64,000 bases of DNA, from NCBI GenBank assembly GCA_964563435.1, contig CAZLXI010000006.1:1-64000 (forward strand). The letters run 5' to 3'. The position numbers and the translations under genes are program-made. Shown piece after piece: positions 27,125-35,700 of the stretch. Numbering within the stretch: position 1 is the first letter of the stretch; every line of letters begins with the position of its first letter. The stretch comes from Leadbetterella sp964563435 (lineage in GTDB: Bacteria > Bacteroidota > Bacteroidia > Cytophagales > Spirosomataceae). The notes below the pieces were generated by a model that made no database searches, was not told where the DNA came from, and was given only the letters and a program-made list of their open reading frames with translations.

Positions 27125-27259
27125 ATGAAAAATGTGCAATTAAACTATCACAAGGCGAAAGCCAGCACTTCCGTTGTGGAATATCGCTGGTTCAGAGTGC
27201 TAACCATGATCGTGCTTTCAGCTTTGGTCCTGATCGGAATCTTTAACCTTAATTTTTAA
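27125..27259 (+). CDS. 44-residue single-pass membrane protein
   Basis: ATG at 27125 to TAA at 27257-27259 encodes 44 residues. A polar N-terminal half (MKNVQLNYHKAKASTSVVEY) is followed by a single hydrophobic helix (FRVLTMIVLSALVLIGIF) and a short tail NLNF. The basic-then-hydrophobic layout suggests a membrane anchor with the N-terminus in the cytoplasm. It lies alone between the divergent hisGD operon and the subtilase gene, just after the 27081-27104 palindrome. I do not recognise a family. Short length makes chance possible, but the clear membrane segment argues for a real gene. Confidence 0.5.
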   Translation: MKNVQLNYHKAKASTSVVEYRWFRVLTMIVLSALVLIGIFNLNF

Positions 27260-27291
27260 GCGTATTCCCTGAAGATTTAGTAAAAGCTGCG

Positions 27292-27321
27292 TTGCGTTCT
27301 ACAGGTCTTTACTTATATTTG
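27292..27321 (+). promoter_or_regulatory. Complete Bacteroidota promoter for the subtilase
   Basis: TTG (27292-27294), a 19-bp spacer, then TATATTTG (27314-27321) fit the -33/-7 consensus. Initiation would fall near 27328, with the ATG at 27341. Confidence 0.6.
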
Positions 27322-27340
27322 ATATAGGTTTTTCTATATC

Positions 27341-28963
27341 ATGCGTAAAGTCTTTGTCATTTTGCTGTTTCTGCCTTTCCTTAGCGAGGGCCAGGCAAAG
27401 TATTTTGTTTATTTAAAAGACAAAGCAGGTTCTGTAGGACTTGCCCCTGAAACATTTTTATCGGAACGTTCCCTCGGGCGACGTGCGGATCAGAACATTG
27501 CCCTGACAGACAAAGACCTGCCGGTTTCGGCTTTGTACATCACCGAAATCCGGGAGGCCGGTTTCCGCATCATCGGGAAGTCGAAATGGCTGAATGCGGT
27601 TTTAGTGGAGGGACAGGCTTCGCGGCTCAATATCCTGAAATCGCTGCCCTGCGTAAAAAATGTTGAGGGCGATGCGGACATACGGGGCGATATTTCCCTC
27701 GGGCAGTACGCGCGGGCGCGCTCCAAATTCGATTCGCCGGTCACCCCCGTTGATTACGGCGGCTCTGCCACCCAGATCAGGATGCTTGGCGCCGACACCA
27801 TGCACGCGAACGGGTACCGGGGAGAAGGCGTCCTGATCGCCGTTATGGATGCCGGTTTCCCCAGGGTAAATACTGCTGACGCTTTCGCCCATCTTCGTAA
27901 CGGAAATAAGATCCGACATACCTACAATTATGTTTATGAAACCCCGGATGTCTATCGGGACAATTCCCACGGAACCAATGTACTGAGCATCATTACCGGC
28001 TATCTTCCCGGAAGGCTTTCCGGAACCGCCCCGGAAGCGGAAGTGGCCTTGTATGTCACGGAAGATGCCTTACCCTACAATGAATCCAAAATCGAAGAGG
28101 TATACTGGGTGCTGGCGGCTGAACATGCCGACAGCCTGGGAGCTGACGTGCTCAATACTTCCCTGGGCTACTATGAGTTTATCGATACCACACAAAACTA
28201 TACTTATGAACAGATGGACGGGAAGACCACCATTATTGCCCGGGGTGCTGACCATGCGAGCAGGACGGGAATGATCGTGGTAAATTCGGCCGGGAATGAA
28301 GGCAACGGGGAATGGAGGTTTATCTCCACACCGGCCGATGCCGAATATGTTATAGCAGTAGGTGCCGTCAACGCCAACCGCCAGAAAACAGGCTTCAGCT
28401 CTTTCGGACCTTCCGCCGATGGCCGTATAAAGCCGGAAGTATGCGCTATGGGACAGTCTACCGTATACAGTAACACCGGTTCATCGGCAAGTACAGGCAA
28501 CGGCACCTCTTATTCAGGGCCATTGATAGCGGGCTTTATGGCAGGACTGCGGCAGCAGTTTCCCACCCTCACCGCACTACAGCTGCGGGATATCCTGATC
28601 CGGTCTGCCGACCGTTTCAACACACCGGATGATGCTTACGGCTACGGGATCCCCAGCTATTCAAGGGCGCTGCAGGTGGCCTATAGTAATTACGGCATTG
28701 TACTGCAAAAAGAACCGGAGGAAATGCAGCTCTTCACCTACCCTAATCCACTGTCTTCCGCTCAGGGGCTCTCTATCAGGATCGGTGGGCGTATGCTGCC
28801 GGATACCTGGAAGATCACGGTTACCGACAGCCGGGGAAGGGTGATCAGGGGAGACATTGAAAAAGCCCGCCTGAATCTTCAGGAGCTGGAAGACGGGTTG
28901 TATCATATCATCGTGCTGTATTCGGGGAAGGTATATTCAGATAAGCTGGTGATAAAGAAGTAA
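27341..28963 (+). CDS. Secreted subtilisin-family (S8) protease with T9SS sorting domain
   Basis: A 540-residue serine protease. A signal peptide (residues 1-17, ending SEGQ) is followed by a propeptide-like region (about 20-130). The catalytic triad is D170 in VMDAGF, H210 in NSHGTN and S390 in GNGTSYSGP, with the oxyanion Asn in NSAGNEGNG. The last 75 residues (from LFTYPNPLSS to GKVYSDKLVIKK) form a type A C-terminal domain for type IX secretion, so the enzyme should be released or bound outside the cell. A good promoter lies directly upstream. Confidence 0.93.
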   Translation: MRKVFVILLFLPFLSEGQAKYFVYLKDKAGSVGLAPETFLSERSLGRRADQNIALTDKDLPVSALYITEIREAGFRIIGKSKWLNAVLVEGQASRLNILKSLPCVKNVEGDADIRGDISLGQYARARSKFDSPVTPVDYGGSATQIRMLGADTMHANGYRGEGVLIAVMDAGFPRVNTADAFAHLRNGNKIRHTYNYVYETPDVYRDNSHGTNVLSIITGYLPGRLSGTAPEAEVALYVTEDALPYNESKIEEVYWVLAAEHADSLGADVLNTSLGYYEFIDTTQNYTYEQMDGKTTIIARGADHASRTGMIVVNSAGNEGNGEWRFISTPADAEYVIAVGAVNANRQKTGFSSFGPSADGRIKPEVCAMGQSTVYSNTGSSASTGNGTSYSGPLIAGFMAGLRQQFPTLTALQLRDILIRSADRFNTPDDAYGYGIPSYSRALQVAYSNYGIVLQKEPEEMQLFTYPNPLSSAQGLSIRIGGRMLPDTWKITVTDSRGRVIRGDIEKARLNLQELEDGLYHIIVLYSGKVYSDKLVIKK

Positions 28964-28992
28964 AAAATCAATATACGTAAAATACTATTGAC

Positions 28993-29820
28993 ATGAAAGA
29001 CTATTTGCTTACCGAAGAAGAAGTCGAAGCCTATGCGCGGGACGGTTACGTGATCGTAAGGAACTTTTTAAGCGGGGAAGAAGTAGAAAAGCTCTACAAG
29101 ATAGCTACAGGAGACGATGCGGTCAATGCCAACGCCATCGACCTCAACGACACCACAGGCAAAAAAACCAAACTGACGCTATGGTATAAGCCAGGAAATG
29201 ACGCCTACGGCCTGCTCACCAAAAGCGACCGGATGGTGAAAAATGCCGGTAAGCTTATGGACGGGGACTCGCCTGTATGTCATTTTCATTCCAAGCTGAT
29301 GCAAAAGGAGCTCAAAGTGGGCGGAGCATGGGAATGGCACCAGGACTACGGCTACTGGTATAAAAATGAGTTTCTTTTTCCGGATCAGATGACCTCGGTA
29401 ATGGTGGCCGTTACGGAGGCCAACCAGGCTAACGGCTGCCTGCAGGTGATCCGGGGCTCGCATAAGATGGGGCGGATAGAACACGGCTTCGCTGGCGAGC
29501 AGGTGGGAGCATCACAACATTACGTGGACCTGGCCTTAAAAACCCTGGAGCATGTGTACGTGGAATTAAAAGCAGGTGATGCCCTCTTTTTTCACAGCAA
29601 TCTGATCCACCGTTCGGAAGCCAACACTTCGGAACATGCCCGCTGGTCTGTCATCTCCTGCTATAACCGCGCAGCGAATGTGCCGTACAATGAGCCTTCC
29701 GGAAGCAGTACACTACCACTGGAAACCGTGCCGGATGAGGCCCTCATGGCATGGGCCGATTCCGGGCGACTGGATGCCTCTAATTTCCTGAAAAAAGAAA
29801 ATGACAAAGCTTTAAAGTAA
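28993..29820 (+). CDS. Phytanoyl-CoA dioxygenase-family Fe(II)/2-oxoglutarate enzyme
   Basis: A 275-residue member of the PhyH fold. The facial triad is H116-x-D118 (WEWHQDYGYW) and H206 (FHSNLIHRSEANTS), with R217 in the usual 2-oxoglutarate-binding place, so it should be catalytically competent. It should hydroxylate a small molecule using 2-oxoglutarate and O2. The substrate cannot be told. The Gfo/Idh/MocA gene begins 6 bp after its stop, and the pair probably forms a short catabolic or tailoring operon, perhaps for a sugar or inositol-like compound. Confidence 0.88.
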   Translation: MKDYLLTEEEVEAYARDGYVIVRNFLSGEEVEKLYKIATGDDAVNANAIDLNDTTGKKTKLTLWYKPGNDAYGLLTKSDRMVKNAGKLMDGDSPVCHFHSKLMQKELKVGGAWEWHQDYGYWYKNEFLFPDQMTSVMVAVTEANQANGCLQVIRGSHKMGRIEHGFAGEQVGASQHYVDLALKTLEHVYVELKAGDALFFHSNLIHRSEANTSEHARWSVISCYNRAANVPYNEPSGSSTLPLETVPDEALMAWADSGRLDASNFLKKENDKALK

Positions 29821-29826
29821 AGATCA

Positions 29827-31011
29827 ATGCCAAAGATATGTATCCTGGGGGGAGGTTTCATCGGCCGGTTTTATGCCACGTCGCTCACCGGAAAACGAAC
29901 AGCCGACCGCCTGACGGTGGTGTACTCCCGCAGCGAAAGCAGTGCCGAACGTTTCGCCGGTGACTTTAATGTACCTCACTTTTTCACCGAAATGGAGGAG
30001 GCCGTCAGCCACCCGGAATCGGAGATCGTGGTGATCGGGCTGCCCAATTTTCAGCACGAAGAAGCCGTAAACCTTTGTGTGAAGCATAAAAAAGCGGTAT
30101 TGTGCACCAAACCCCTCGGCCGGAACGCCGACGAAGCCCTGCGCATGCTCCGGGCGGTAGAAGAGGCCGGGATCTTTGCGGGATACCTCGAAGACCTTTG
30201 CTACACCCCCAAATTCCTGAAATCTTTACGATCCGTTAAAAACGGAGCCGTCGGCAGGGTGCTGTGGGCCAAATCAAGAGAAACCCACCCCGGCCCGCAT
30301 TCCGACTGGTTCTGGGACCTCGACCTGGCCGGCGGCGGGGCCATCCTCGACATGGGATGCCACTGCATTGAGATCTCACGAAACTTTATCGGGAAAGACA
30401 TCCGGCCCGTGGAGGTCATGTGCTGGGCCGATACCCAGGTCAAGCCCATCGAGGCCGAAGACCACGCCATTGGCCTGGTCAAATATGAAAACGGGGCCAT
30501 CGGACAGTTCGAGGTTTCGTGGACCTTCCGGGGCGGCATGGATCTCCGCGACGAGGTTATGGGCACCGAAGGCACTATCTGGATCAACTCCTGGCTCCGC
30601 ACTGGTTTTGAGATGTTTACCAGCGGAGCAGGCGACGCCTACGTGGTTGAAAAAGCAGAATCGGCCAGCGGCTGGCAATTCCCGGTGGGTGATGAAGCCC
30701 ACGAACTCGGATACACCAATATGTTCGTGGACATGCTTAACGCCTGGGAAAAAGGAGACCCTCCGCAGGAGACCTTCTATGACGGCTACGTGGTCAATGC
30801 CGTTATTGACGCCGCTTACCGGTCTTCTAAAACCAAACAATGGGAAGCAGTGGAACTTCCGCTCTGGCGGGGCCAGACGGGCGTTCAAAAGCCGTCAGTA
30901 TATAAAGAATACGATCAGGATCATTGGTTGATAAAAGAAGAGCTGCTTCCCAACGGCGACAAAGTAACGATCCTGAAAGAAAAGAAATCGGGGAAGGTAA
31001 TACAGAAGTAA
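29827..31011 (+). CDS. Gfo/Idh/MocA-family NAD(P)-dependent oxidoreductase
   Basis: A 394-residue two-domain dehydrogenase. The N-terminal Rossmann fold starts KICILGGGFIG, and the EKP-like motif appears as CTKPLGRNADEA (about 95-105). The substrate-binding beta-sheet domain includes HPGPHSDWFWDLDLAGGG, then DMGCHCIE with the likely catalytic His. Family members oxidise or reduce sugars, polyols and similar compounds. It is coupled to the dioxygenase gene upstream. Substrate unknown. Confidence 0.9.
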   Translation: MPKICILGGGFIGRFYATSLTGKRTADRLTVVYSRSESSAERFAGDFNVPHFFTEMEEAVSHPESEIVVIGLPNFQHEEAVNLCVKHKKAVLCTKPLGRNADEALRMLRAVEEAGIFAGYLEDLCYTPKFLKSLRSVKNGAVGRVLWAKSRETHPGPHSDWFWDLDLAGGGAILDMGCHCIEISRNFIGKDIRPVEVMCWADTQVKPIEAEDHAIGLVKYENGAIGQFEVSWTFRGGMDLRDEVMGTEGTIWINSWLRTGFEMFTSGAGDAYVVEKAESASGWQFPVGDEAHELGYTNMFVDMLNAWEKGDPPQETFYDGYVVNAVIDAAYRSSKTKQWEAVELPLWRGQTGVQKPSVYKEYDQDHWLIKEELLPNGDKVTILKEKKSGKVIQK

Positions 31012-31103
31012 GAGAGTATTAAAAAACGAACGAAATCCAACCTGCGCGGCCCTGTCTCCGATCCCTTCCACGGGGACGCTTACACACGGACCGGCCCAGT
31101 CAG

Positions 31104-31158
31104 GCTTAGCGTGACAGTGGTGATGACATGGATAAACAACATCTCTGTCACGCTAAGC
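31104..31158. repeat. REP-like inverted repeat (GCTTAGCGTGACAG)
   Basis: GCTTAGCGTGACAG (31104-31117) and its exact complement CTGTCACGCTAAGC (31145-31158) flank 27 bases. Sequences close to CTGTCACGCT(G/A)AGCTTG...TCGAAGC occur as interspersed intergenic repeats in Bacteroidota as far as I recall, and the region continues to GGTCGAAGC. It lies between convergent genes and may act as terminator or repeat element. Confidence 0.6.
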
Positions 31159-31222
31159 TTGCCTGCGCGACCCGGTCGAAGCATAGACACTCAATAGGGA
31201 CTCGGGCACTGGCCGGTTCTCC

Positions 31223-31636
31223 TTACGAATTTTTTTGCATTTTCTTTTTGGTTTGCTCCAGCAGGGCGGCGAGACTGTCTTCCGGAGCCGGTGAGTTATT
31301 CTGCTCCTGCTTCGCCAGCTCATTCAGGTGTTGGGTCATCTGCCGGCCGGCATCTTCCAGGATACCGATCATCTTTTGGTCCTGGGTGGAATCCCCGATC
31401 ATCTGCACCAGATTACCGATCATATCTACGGCAAAATGGTTCATCTCGTCTACAGGCATATCCTTTGTCCATAGATTGATCCCCAACAGCCCGCGGTGAT
31501 AGTGGTCCCATACGCTGATGGAGATGGCTTTGGTCTCATTGATCCCTTCATTGGGGTTTTCCGTAGCGTCCCAAAAGATCTTCTCCGGAATTCTGTCGTT
31601 GTCTAATTGAATCTCAAAACTGATTTCTGACTTCAT
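31223..31636 (-). CDS. gldC: Gliding-motility protein GldC homologue
   Basis: A 137-residue GldC-like protein. The core KIFWDATENPNEGINETKAISISVWDHYHRGLLGINLWTKDM (about 19-60) is highly characteristic. GldC is a small soluble protein of gliding flavobacteria, associated with the gliding/T9SS machinery. The C-terminal 30 residues (QNNSPAPEDSLAALLEQTKKK) extend beyond the usual length and look helical. In Flavobacterium johnsoniae gldC follows gldB. Here the upstream partner is a DUF4197 lipoprotein gene ending 2 bp before it. Confidence 0.92.
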   Translation of the reverse strand: MKSEISFEIQLDNDRIPEKIFWDATENPNEGINETKAISISVWDHYHRGLLGINLWTKDMPVDEMNHFAVDMIGNLVQMIGDSTQDQKMIGILEDAGRQMTQHLNELAKQEQNNSPAPEDSLAALLEQTKKKMQKNS

Positions 31637-31638
31637 GC

Positions 31639-32358
31639 TTAATTATTAACACTTCCAAATACTCTTTTTAACAGGTCGGTAGTACGGGCCAGCGGATTCT
31701 CCCTGATCTTCGCTTCCTCATGTGCTACCAGTATAAATAACCCGTCAATTGCTTTTTGAGTTGCATAGCCCTGCAAATCCGGATTAATTTTTGTCACAAA
31801 AGGTACTTTGTTATAGGTATTAGCCAGGTCGCCGTAATACTTTGTGGCCTGGGTGGCATCCAGGGCTTTTTGTACATGTGGAGCAAATGCCTGTGTGAGC
31901 TGCGCCGTGGTTACCCGCTTCAGAAACTGCGTAGCAGCGTCTTTTTCTCCTCTTAAAATATTAAAGGCATCGGTAATGGTCAGTTGTTTGATGGCAGAAA
32001 CAAAGATGGGAGCAGCCTCCTTTGCCGCCCTTTCAGCCCCCCGGTTCAGGGCGGTCACAAATTTATCCACTTCATTTCCCAATCCGATATTTCTTAGTGT
32101 ACTTTCCACTTTCTGCACTTCGGGAGGAAAAGGAATGCGGATAAGGGAGTTTCCCAAATATCCGTCAAGGGCCGAAGCCTGGGTAGCCCCGTTGGTTATA
32201 CCTACCACCAATGCTTCTTTCAGCCCGTTAGCCACCTCACCTTCCGTCAGGGGCGCATTATTCAAAACACTGCCCAAAACATTTCCTAAGTTCACATTTT
32301 GTCCGCACGACACGAGGGTCACCGCTAAAAAGGGAATAATGATAATTTTCTTCAACAT
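31639..32358 (-). CDS. DUF4197-family lipoprotein
   Basis: A 239-residue protein with a lipoprotein signal (IIIIPFLAVTLVSCGQ, Cys18) and a DUF4197 body: LKEALVVGITNGATQAS, then LIRIPFPPEVQKVESTLRNIG, ITDAFNILRGEKDAAT and YATQKAIDGLFILVAHEE. The family is exported and its function unknown. The ATG at 32358 gives the lipobox. An in-frame extension to 32538 would overlap the divergent cinA gene and has no signal, so I reject it. gldC follows after 2 bp. Confidence 0.88.
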   Translation of the reverse strand: MLKKIIIIPFLAVTLVSCGQNVNLGNVLGSVLNNAPLTEGEVANGLKEALVVGITNGATQASALDGYLGNSLIRIPFPPEVQKVESTLRNIGLGNEVDKFVTALNRGAERAAKEAAPIFVSAIKQLTITDAFNILRGEKDAATQFLKRVTTAQLTQAFAPHVQKALDATQATKYYGDLANTYNKVPFVTKINPDLQGYATQKAIDGLFILVAHEEAKIRENPLARTTDLLKRVFGSVNN

Positions 32359-32390
32359 GATTTTTAAATAACTGTTTGTTATATTAGACG

Positions 32391-32398
32391 CAAAAATA
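32391..32398 (-). promoter_or_regulatory. -7 box for DUF4197-gldC transcript
   Basis: Minus-strand TATTTTTG matches TAnnTTTG, 33 bp before the DUF4197 start. It supports the 32358 start over the longer reading. Confidence 0.4.
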
Positions 32399-32460
32399 GA
32401 GACTTTTGTAACGTTAATAGATAAACGATATATAAAAGTAGACCAACTGATCCATTTTTT

Positions 32461-33711
32461 ATGAACCCGGTAACCGCTGAAATAGTAACCATAGGTGACG
32501 AGATCCTTTACGGACAGATCACCGACACCAACTCGCAATGGATAGCCGAAGAGCTCTCTGCACTGGGAATAAAAGTGCTGCGTACCACTTCCATAGCAGA
32601 TACCGCCGGTGAAATCATCGCTATCCTGAATGAAGCGCTGACACGCTCCGACATCGTGCTGTTAACCGGTGGGCTGGGCCCTACCAAAGATGATGTCACC
32701 AAAAAGACATTGTGCGATTACACCGGTGACCTCCTGGAGATCAACACCCGCGCCGAAGAACATATCCGGCATCTTTTTGAAAGCCGCGGATTCCCTTTTA
32801 CCGAAATGAACAGGTTGCAGGCGGCCATTCCCTCCCGCTGCGAATACCTTCACAATGCGGCAGGTACCGCTCCCGGCATGTGGTTCAGCTTCAATGGGAG
32901 AGTCATTGTCTCCATGGCGGGCGTTCCCCGCGAAATGAAATACCTCATGAACCACGAAGTGCTTCCCCGCATCAGGGAACGGTTTAAAACGCCGCCAATC
33001 ACCCACCGGTACATTAAAACCATCGGCATCGGGGAGTCTTTTCTGGCAGAGAAAATTGCACAATGGGAAGACGCCCTCCCGCCACATATAAAACTGGCCT
33101 ACCTGCCCTCGGTGGCGGAAGTAAAGTTGCGGCTGACGGCTTTTGGCGAAAATACCGGTGCGGAACTGGAAGATAAAGTAAGTGAAGTAGTGCCTCTTAT
33201 CCGGGAATATGTGTATGCTACAGAAGATATTTCCCTCGAGGAAGCCATAGGAGACCTGCTTTTGGCCCGGGGCGCCACCCTTTCTACCGCCGAAAGTTGT
33301 ACGGGAGGTAATATTGCCCATCAAATCACGAGAATCGCCGGAAGCTCAGAGTACTTTCTGGGGACTGTAGTGAGCTATGCCAATTCAGCAAAATTGGATA
33401 TTTTAAAGGTAAAATCAGAAACTTTAAGTAATTTTGGGGCTGTAAGTGAACCAACCGTAATAGAAATGGCCGAAGGTGTTCAGCGTTTAACCGGGTCCAC
33501 CTTTGCGGTTTCAACCTCCGGTATTGCGGGTCCGGGAGGCGGCACTCCCGAAAAACCGGTAGGAACCATCTGGATGGCCGCCACCAATGGCCGGGAGACA
33601 GTGACCCGTAAGCTGAACCTGGGTAAGGACCGGTTAACCAATATCACCTATACGACCAAGGCGGCTTTGAATTTATTACGACTTCAACTAACTGGGAAAT
33701 GGCAAAAATAG
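32461..33711 (+). CDS. cinA: CinA: competence/damage-inducible protein, NMN deamidase domain
   Basis: A 416-residue two-domain protein. The N-terminal molybdopterin-binding-like/COG1058 domain starts ETVTIGDEIL-like (AEIVTIGDEILYGQITDTNS) and has the LTGGLGPTKDD motif. The C-terminal CinA domain includes GATLSTAESCTGGNIAHQIT and STSGIAGPGGGTPEKPVGT, characteristic of nicotinamide-nucleotide amidase in pyridine nucleotide recycling. The N-terminal domain of relatives has ADP-ribose pyrophosphatase activity. The next gene overlaps its end by 13 bp. Confidence 0.94.
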   Translation: MNPVTAEIVTIGDEILYGQITDTNSQWIAEELSALGIKVLRTTSIADTAGEIIAILNEALTRSDIVLLTGGLGPTKDDVTKKTLCDYTGDLLEINTRAEEHIRHLFESRGFPFTEMNRLQAAIPSRCEYLHNAAGTAPGMWFSFNGRVIVSMAGVPREMKYLMNHEVLPRIRERFKTPPITHRYIKTIGIGESFLAEKIAQWEDALPPHIKLAYLPSVAEVKLRLTAFGENTGAELEDKVSEVVPLIREYVYATEDISLEEAIGDLLLARGATLSTAESCTGGNIAHQITRIAGSSEYFLGTVVSYANSAKLDILKVKSETLSNFGAVSEPTVIEMAEGVQRLTGSTFAVSTSGIAGPGGGTPEKPVGTIWMAATNGRETVTRKLNLGKDRLTNITYTTKAALNLLRLQLTGKWQK

Positions 33712-34940
33712 AGATTTTAATGCCCAATATGGGGGAAAGCATCTTTGAATGTACAGTATTGAAATGGCTGGTCAGCGAAGGAGACCGCGTAGAGACAGAC
33801 GACATGATCATTGAAGTAGCCACGGATAAGATCGACACGGAGATCGGCTCCTCCCATAGCGGTGTTATCACCCGGTTTCTGGTGCAGGAAGGAGAAATCG
33901 CCAAAATAGGAGAGCCTATCTGTGAAATTGAAGTGGAAGGTGCGCTTGCTGCCAGGCCGGAAGTGCCGGAAACGAAAGCCGTTCAGGAGCTCGAAGCCGA
34001 CATCAAAAAGGCGGTAGAAACCGTGGCGCAACCGGGTAGCTCAGAAGGCAGGTTTTACTCGCCCCTGGTACTGAATATTGCGAGAAAGGAGAACATTTCA
34101 CAGGAAGAACTGGACAAAATCCCCGGAACCGGGCAAAATAAGCGTGTAACCAAAGACGACATACTGGCTTATCTTCAGAATAGACCTGCCGGATCTTCGT
34201 CGGGTCTTCCGCAAATCACCCCGTCAGCCGGTGGTGACCAGGTGATAGAAATGGACCGTATGCGGAAGATGATCGCTCAGCGGATGGTGGATTCAAAGCG
34301 CACATCTCCGCATGTAACTTCCTTTATTGAGACCGACATGACGCGGGTTTCCAACTGGCGAAGCTCGGTGAAGAACGATTTTAAAAAGAAATACAACGAA
34401 AACATCACCTTTACTCCTCTCCTGATCCGGGCGATCATAGCGGCGATCCAAAAGTTCCCTGCCATTAACGCCCAGGTAGACGGCGATAAGATCATTTATA
34501 AAAAAGACATTAACATCGGGATGGCCGTGGCCCTGCCCAGTGGCAACCTGATCGTTCCGGTGATCCATCAGGCCGACAAATATGACCTCGTCCAGCTTAC
34601 AGCAAAGGTCAACGACCTGGCTGGCCGTGCCCGAAATAACCAGCTGAAACCCGAGGAGCTGGTGGGCGGGACATACACCATGTCGAACATCGGCGGGTTC
34701 GGGAACCTCGCCGGCACCCCCATCATCGTACAGCCGCAGGTGGCCATTATGGCCTTTGGTGTGATCCGTAAAATGGCATCGGTCATAGAAACACCGGAAG
34801 GCGACGTGATCGGTATCCGGCAGAAAATGATCATCTCCCATTCGTATGACCACCGGATAGTGGACGGCTCACTTGGCGGGCTTTTCCTCAAAGAGGTTTC
34901 TGACCAGCTTGAAGCCATGAGCGAAGAAAAACTCAGATAA
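33699..34940 (+). CDS. 2-oxoacid dehydrogenase E2 (dihydrolipoyl acyltransferase)
   Basis: A 413-residue E2 subunit. An N-terminal lipoyl domain carries the lipoylated K44 in ATDKIDTEI. A Glu/Ala linker leads to the E1/E3-binding domain (YSPLVLNIARKENISQEELD...NKRVTKDDILAYL). The catalytic acyltransferase domain ends in SYDHRIVDGSLGG, with the active His and Asp. It transfers an acyl group from E1-bound thiamine diphosphate to CoA. Branched-chain, pyruvate and 2-oxoglutarate versions cannot be told apart here, and no E1 or E3 gene is adjacent. It overlaps the cinA end by 13 bp, so translation is probably coupled. Confidence 0.92.
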   Translation: MAKIEILMPNMGESIFECTVLKWLVSEGDRVETDDMIIEVATDKIDTEIGSSHSGVITRFLVQEGEIAKIGEPICEIEVEGALAARPEVPETKAVQELEADIKKAVETVAQPGSSEGRFYSPLVLNIARKENISQEELDKIPGTGQNKRVTKDDILAYLQNRPAGSSSGLPQITPSAGGDQVIEMDRMRKMIAQRMVDSKRTSPHVTSFIETDMTRVSNWRSSVKNDFKKKYNENITFTPLLIRAIIAAIQKFPAINAQVDGDKIIYKKDINIGMAVALPSGNLIVPVIHQADKYDLVQLTAKVNDLAGRARNNQLKPEELVGGTYTMSNIGGFGNLAGTPIIVQPQVAIMAFGVIRKMASVIETPEGDVIGIRQKMIISHSYDHRIVDGSLGGLFLKEVSDQLEAMSEEKLR

Positions 34941-34999
34941 GGTGTAGAGTTGCACGGAAACCGGCCGGCGGTGGCTCCCCGCCAGGTGTGCTTCTGGTT

Positions 35000-35041
35000 C
35001 GGCTCATATTTCCGGGAGTACGGAAACCTGAGCCGCTTTTT
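35000..35041 (+). terminator. Terminator after E2 gene
   Basis: CGGCTCA (35000-35006) pairs with TGAGCCG (35029-35035). An inner TTTCC/GGAAA stem lies inside, and CTTTTTC follows. It is a plausible intrinsic terminator. Confidence 0.6.
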
Positions 35042-35057
35042 CATTACGGAAAGAGTT

Positions 35058-35624
35058 CTACAACTCCTTCCCGTCTATTCTGGCTTTTACCAGTGAAACC
35101 ATCGGGTCAACGCAAAACGAGCAGTCGAGCTGGATGAATCCTATGCCCGGAGCCAGCCAAACCCAATATTCTTCGTCAGCCGTCTGCGGTACATCTAAAT
35201 AGAACTTGTAACAATTTTTGATCTCCCTTCCATTAAAAGTAACTTTTTCATTCCTGCTCTGGAGGGTAACCTTATAGCTGTGGTACATCCATGATTCCCC
35301 TTCCTCTGCAGTCAGGTCAAACATCAGGCCTTCGCCTTCTTCCTTATTCCGGCCCTGTATAGCATATACTTTTCCGTTATTGAGGCGATAATAGGTAGAG
35401 TCGCGCCACCTGTTATCAGCAGTCTCACTGATCAGGTGATAGGCTTTTCCCCCGAGTTCAGCTGTTCCGGTCACTTCATAGGTTCTTCTCTGCCCTAACT
35501 GCCAGTAATTGCCTACCGCCAACTGAAAATAATCGGATTGTATTTCTATTTCCGGCACTTCCTGTTTCGAACAGGAAGAAAAAAGCGCGGTTAAACTCAG
35601 GAAGGCAATAAAAAAGAGTCTCAT
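35058..35624 (-). CDS. Lipoprotein with GNYW and TADEEY motifs (tandem paralogue 2)
   Basis: A 188-residue exported lipoprotein (signal LSLTALFSSC, Cys18). It has LAVGNYWQLGQRRTYEVTGT near the start and NCYKFYLDVPQTADEEYWVW plus LAPGIGFIQLDC near the end. The same anchors occur in the neighbour at 35701-36288, so the two are diverged tandem paralogues. The pattern suggests a beta-rich periplasmic protein that could bind a ligand. The function is unknown. It has a Cys pair near the C-terminus (DCSFC). Confidence 0.82.
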   Translation of the reverse strand: MRLFFIAFLSLTALFSSCSKQEVPEIEIQSDYFQLAVGNYWQLGQRRTYEVTGTAELGGKAYHLISETADNRWRDSTYYRLNNGKVYAIQGRNKEEGEGLMFDLTAEEGESWMYHSYKVTLQSRNEKVTFNGREIKNCYKFYLDVPQTADEEYWVWLAPGIGFIQLDCSFCVDPMVSLVKARIDGKEL

Positions 35625-35700
35625 AATATAGTATTTAAAGTTATTCCAAAATTGGTTCGCCGGCCTGCCCCAAACCGGTTGTAACTCGCTCCCGTGCCTT

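Noticed and set aside
31128..31499. 123-residue plus-strand frame across the REP-like repeat
   Set aside because: It is antisense to gldC, which is clearly recognisable.
32359..32538. N-terminal extension of the DUF4197 protein
   Set aside because: It overlaps the start of divergent cinA and destroys the lipoprotein signal.
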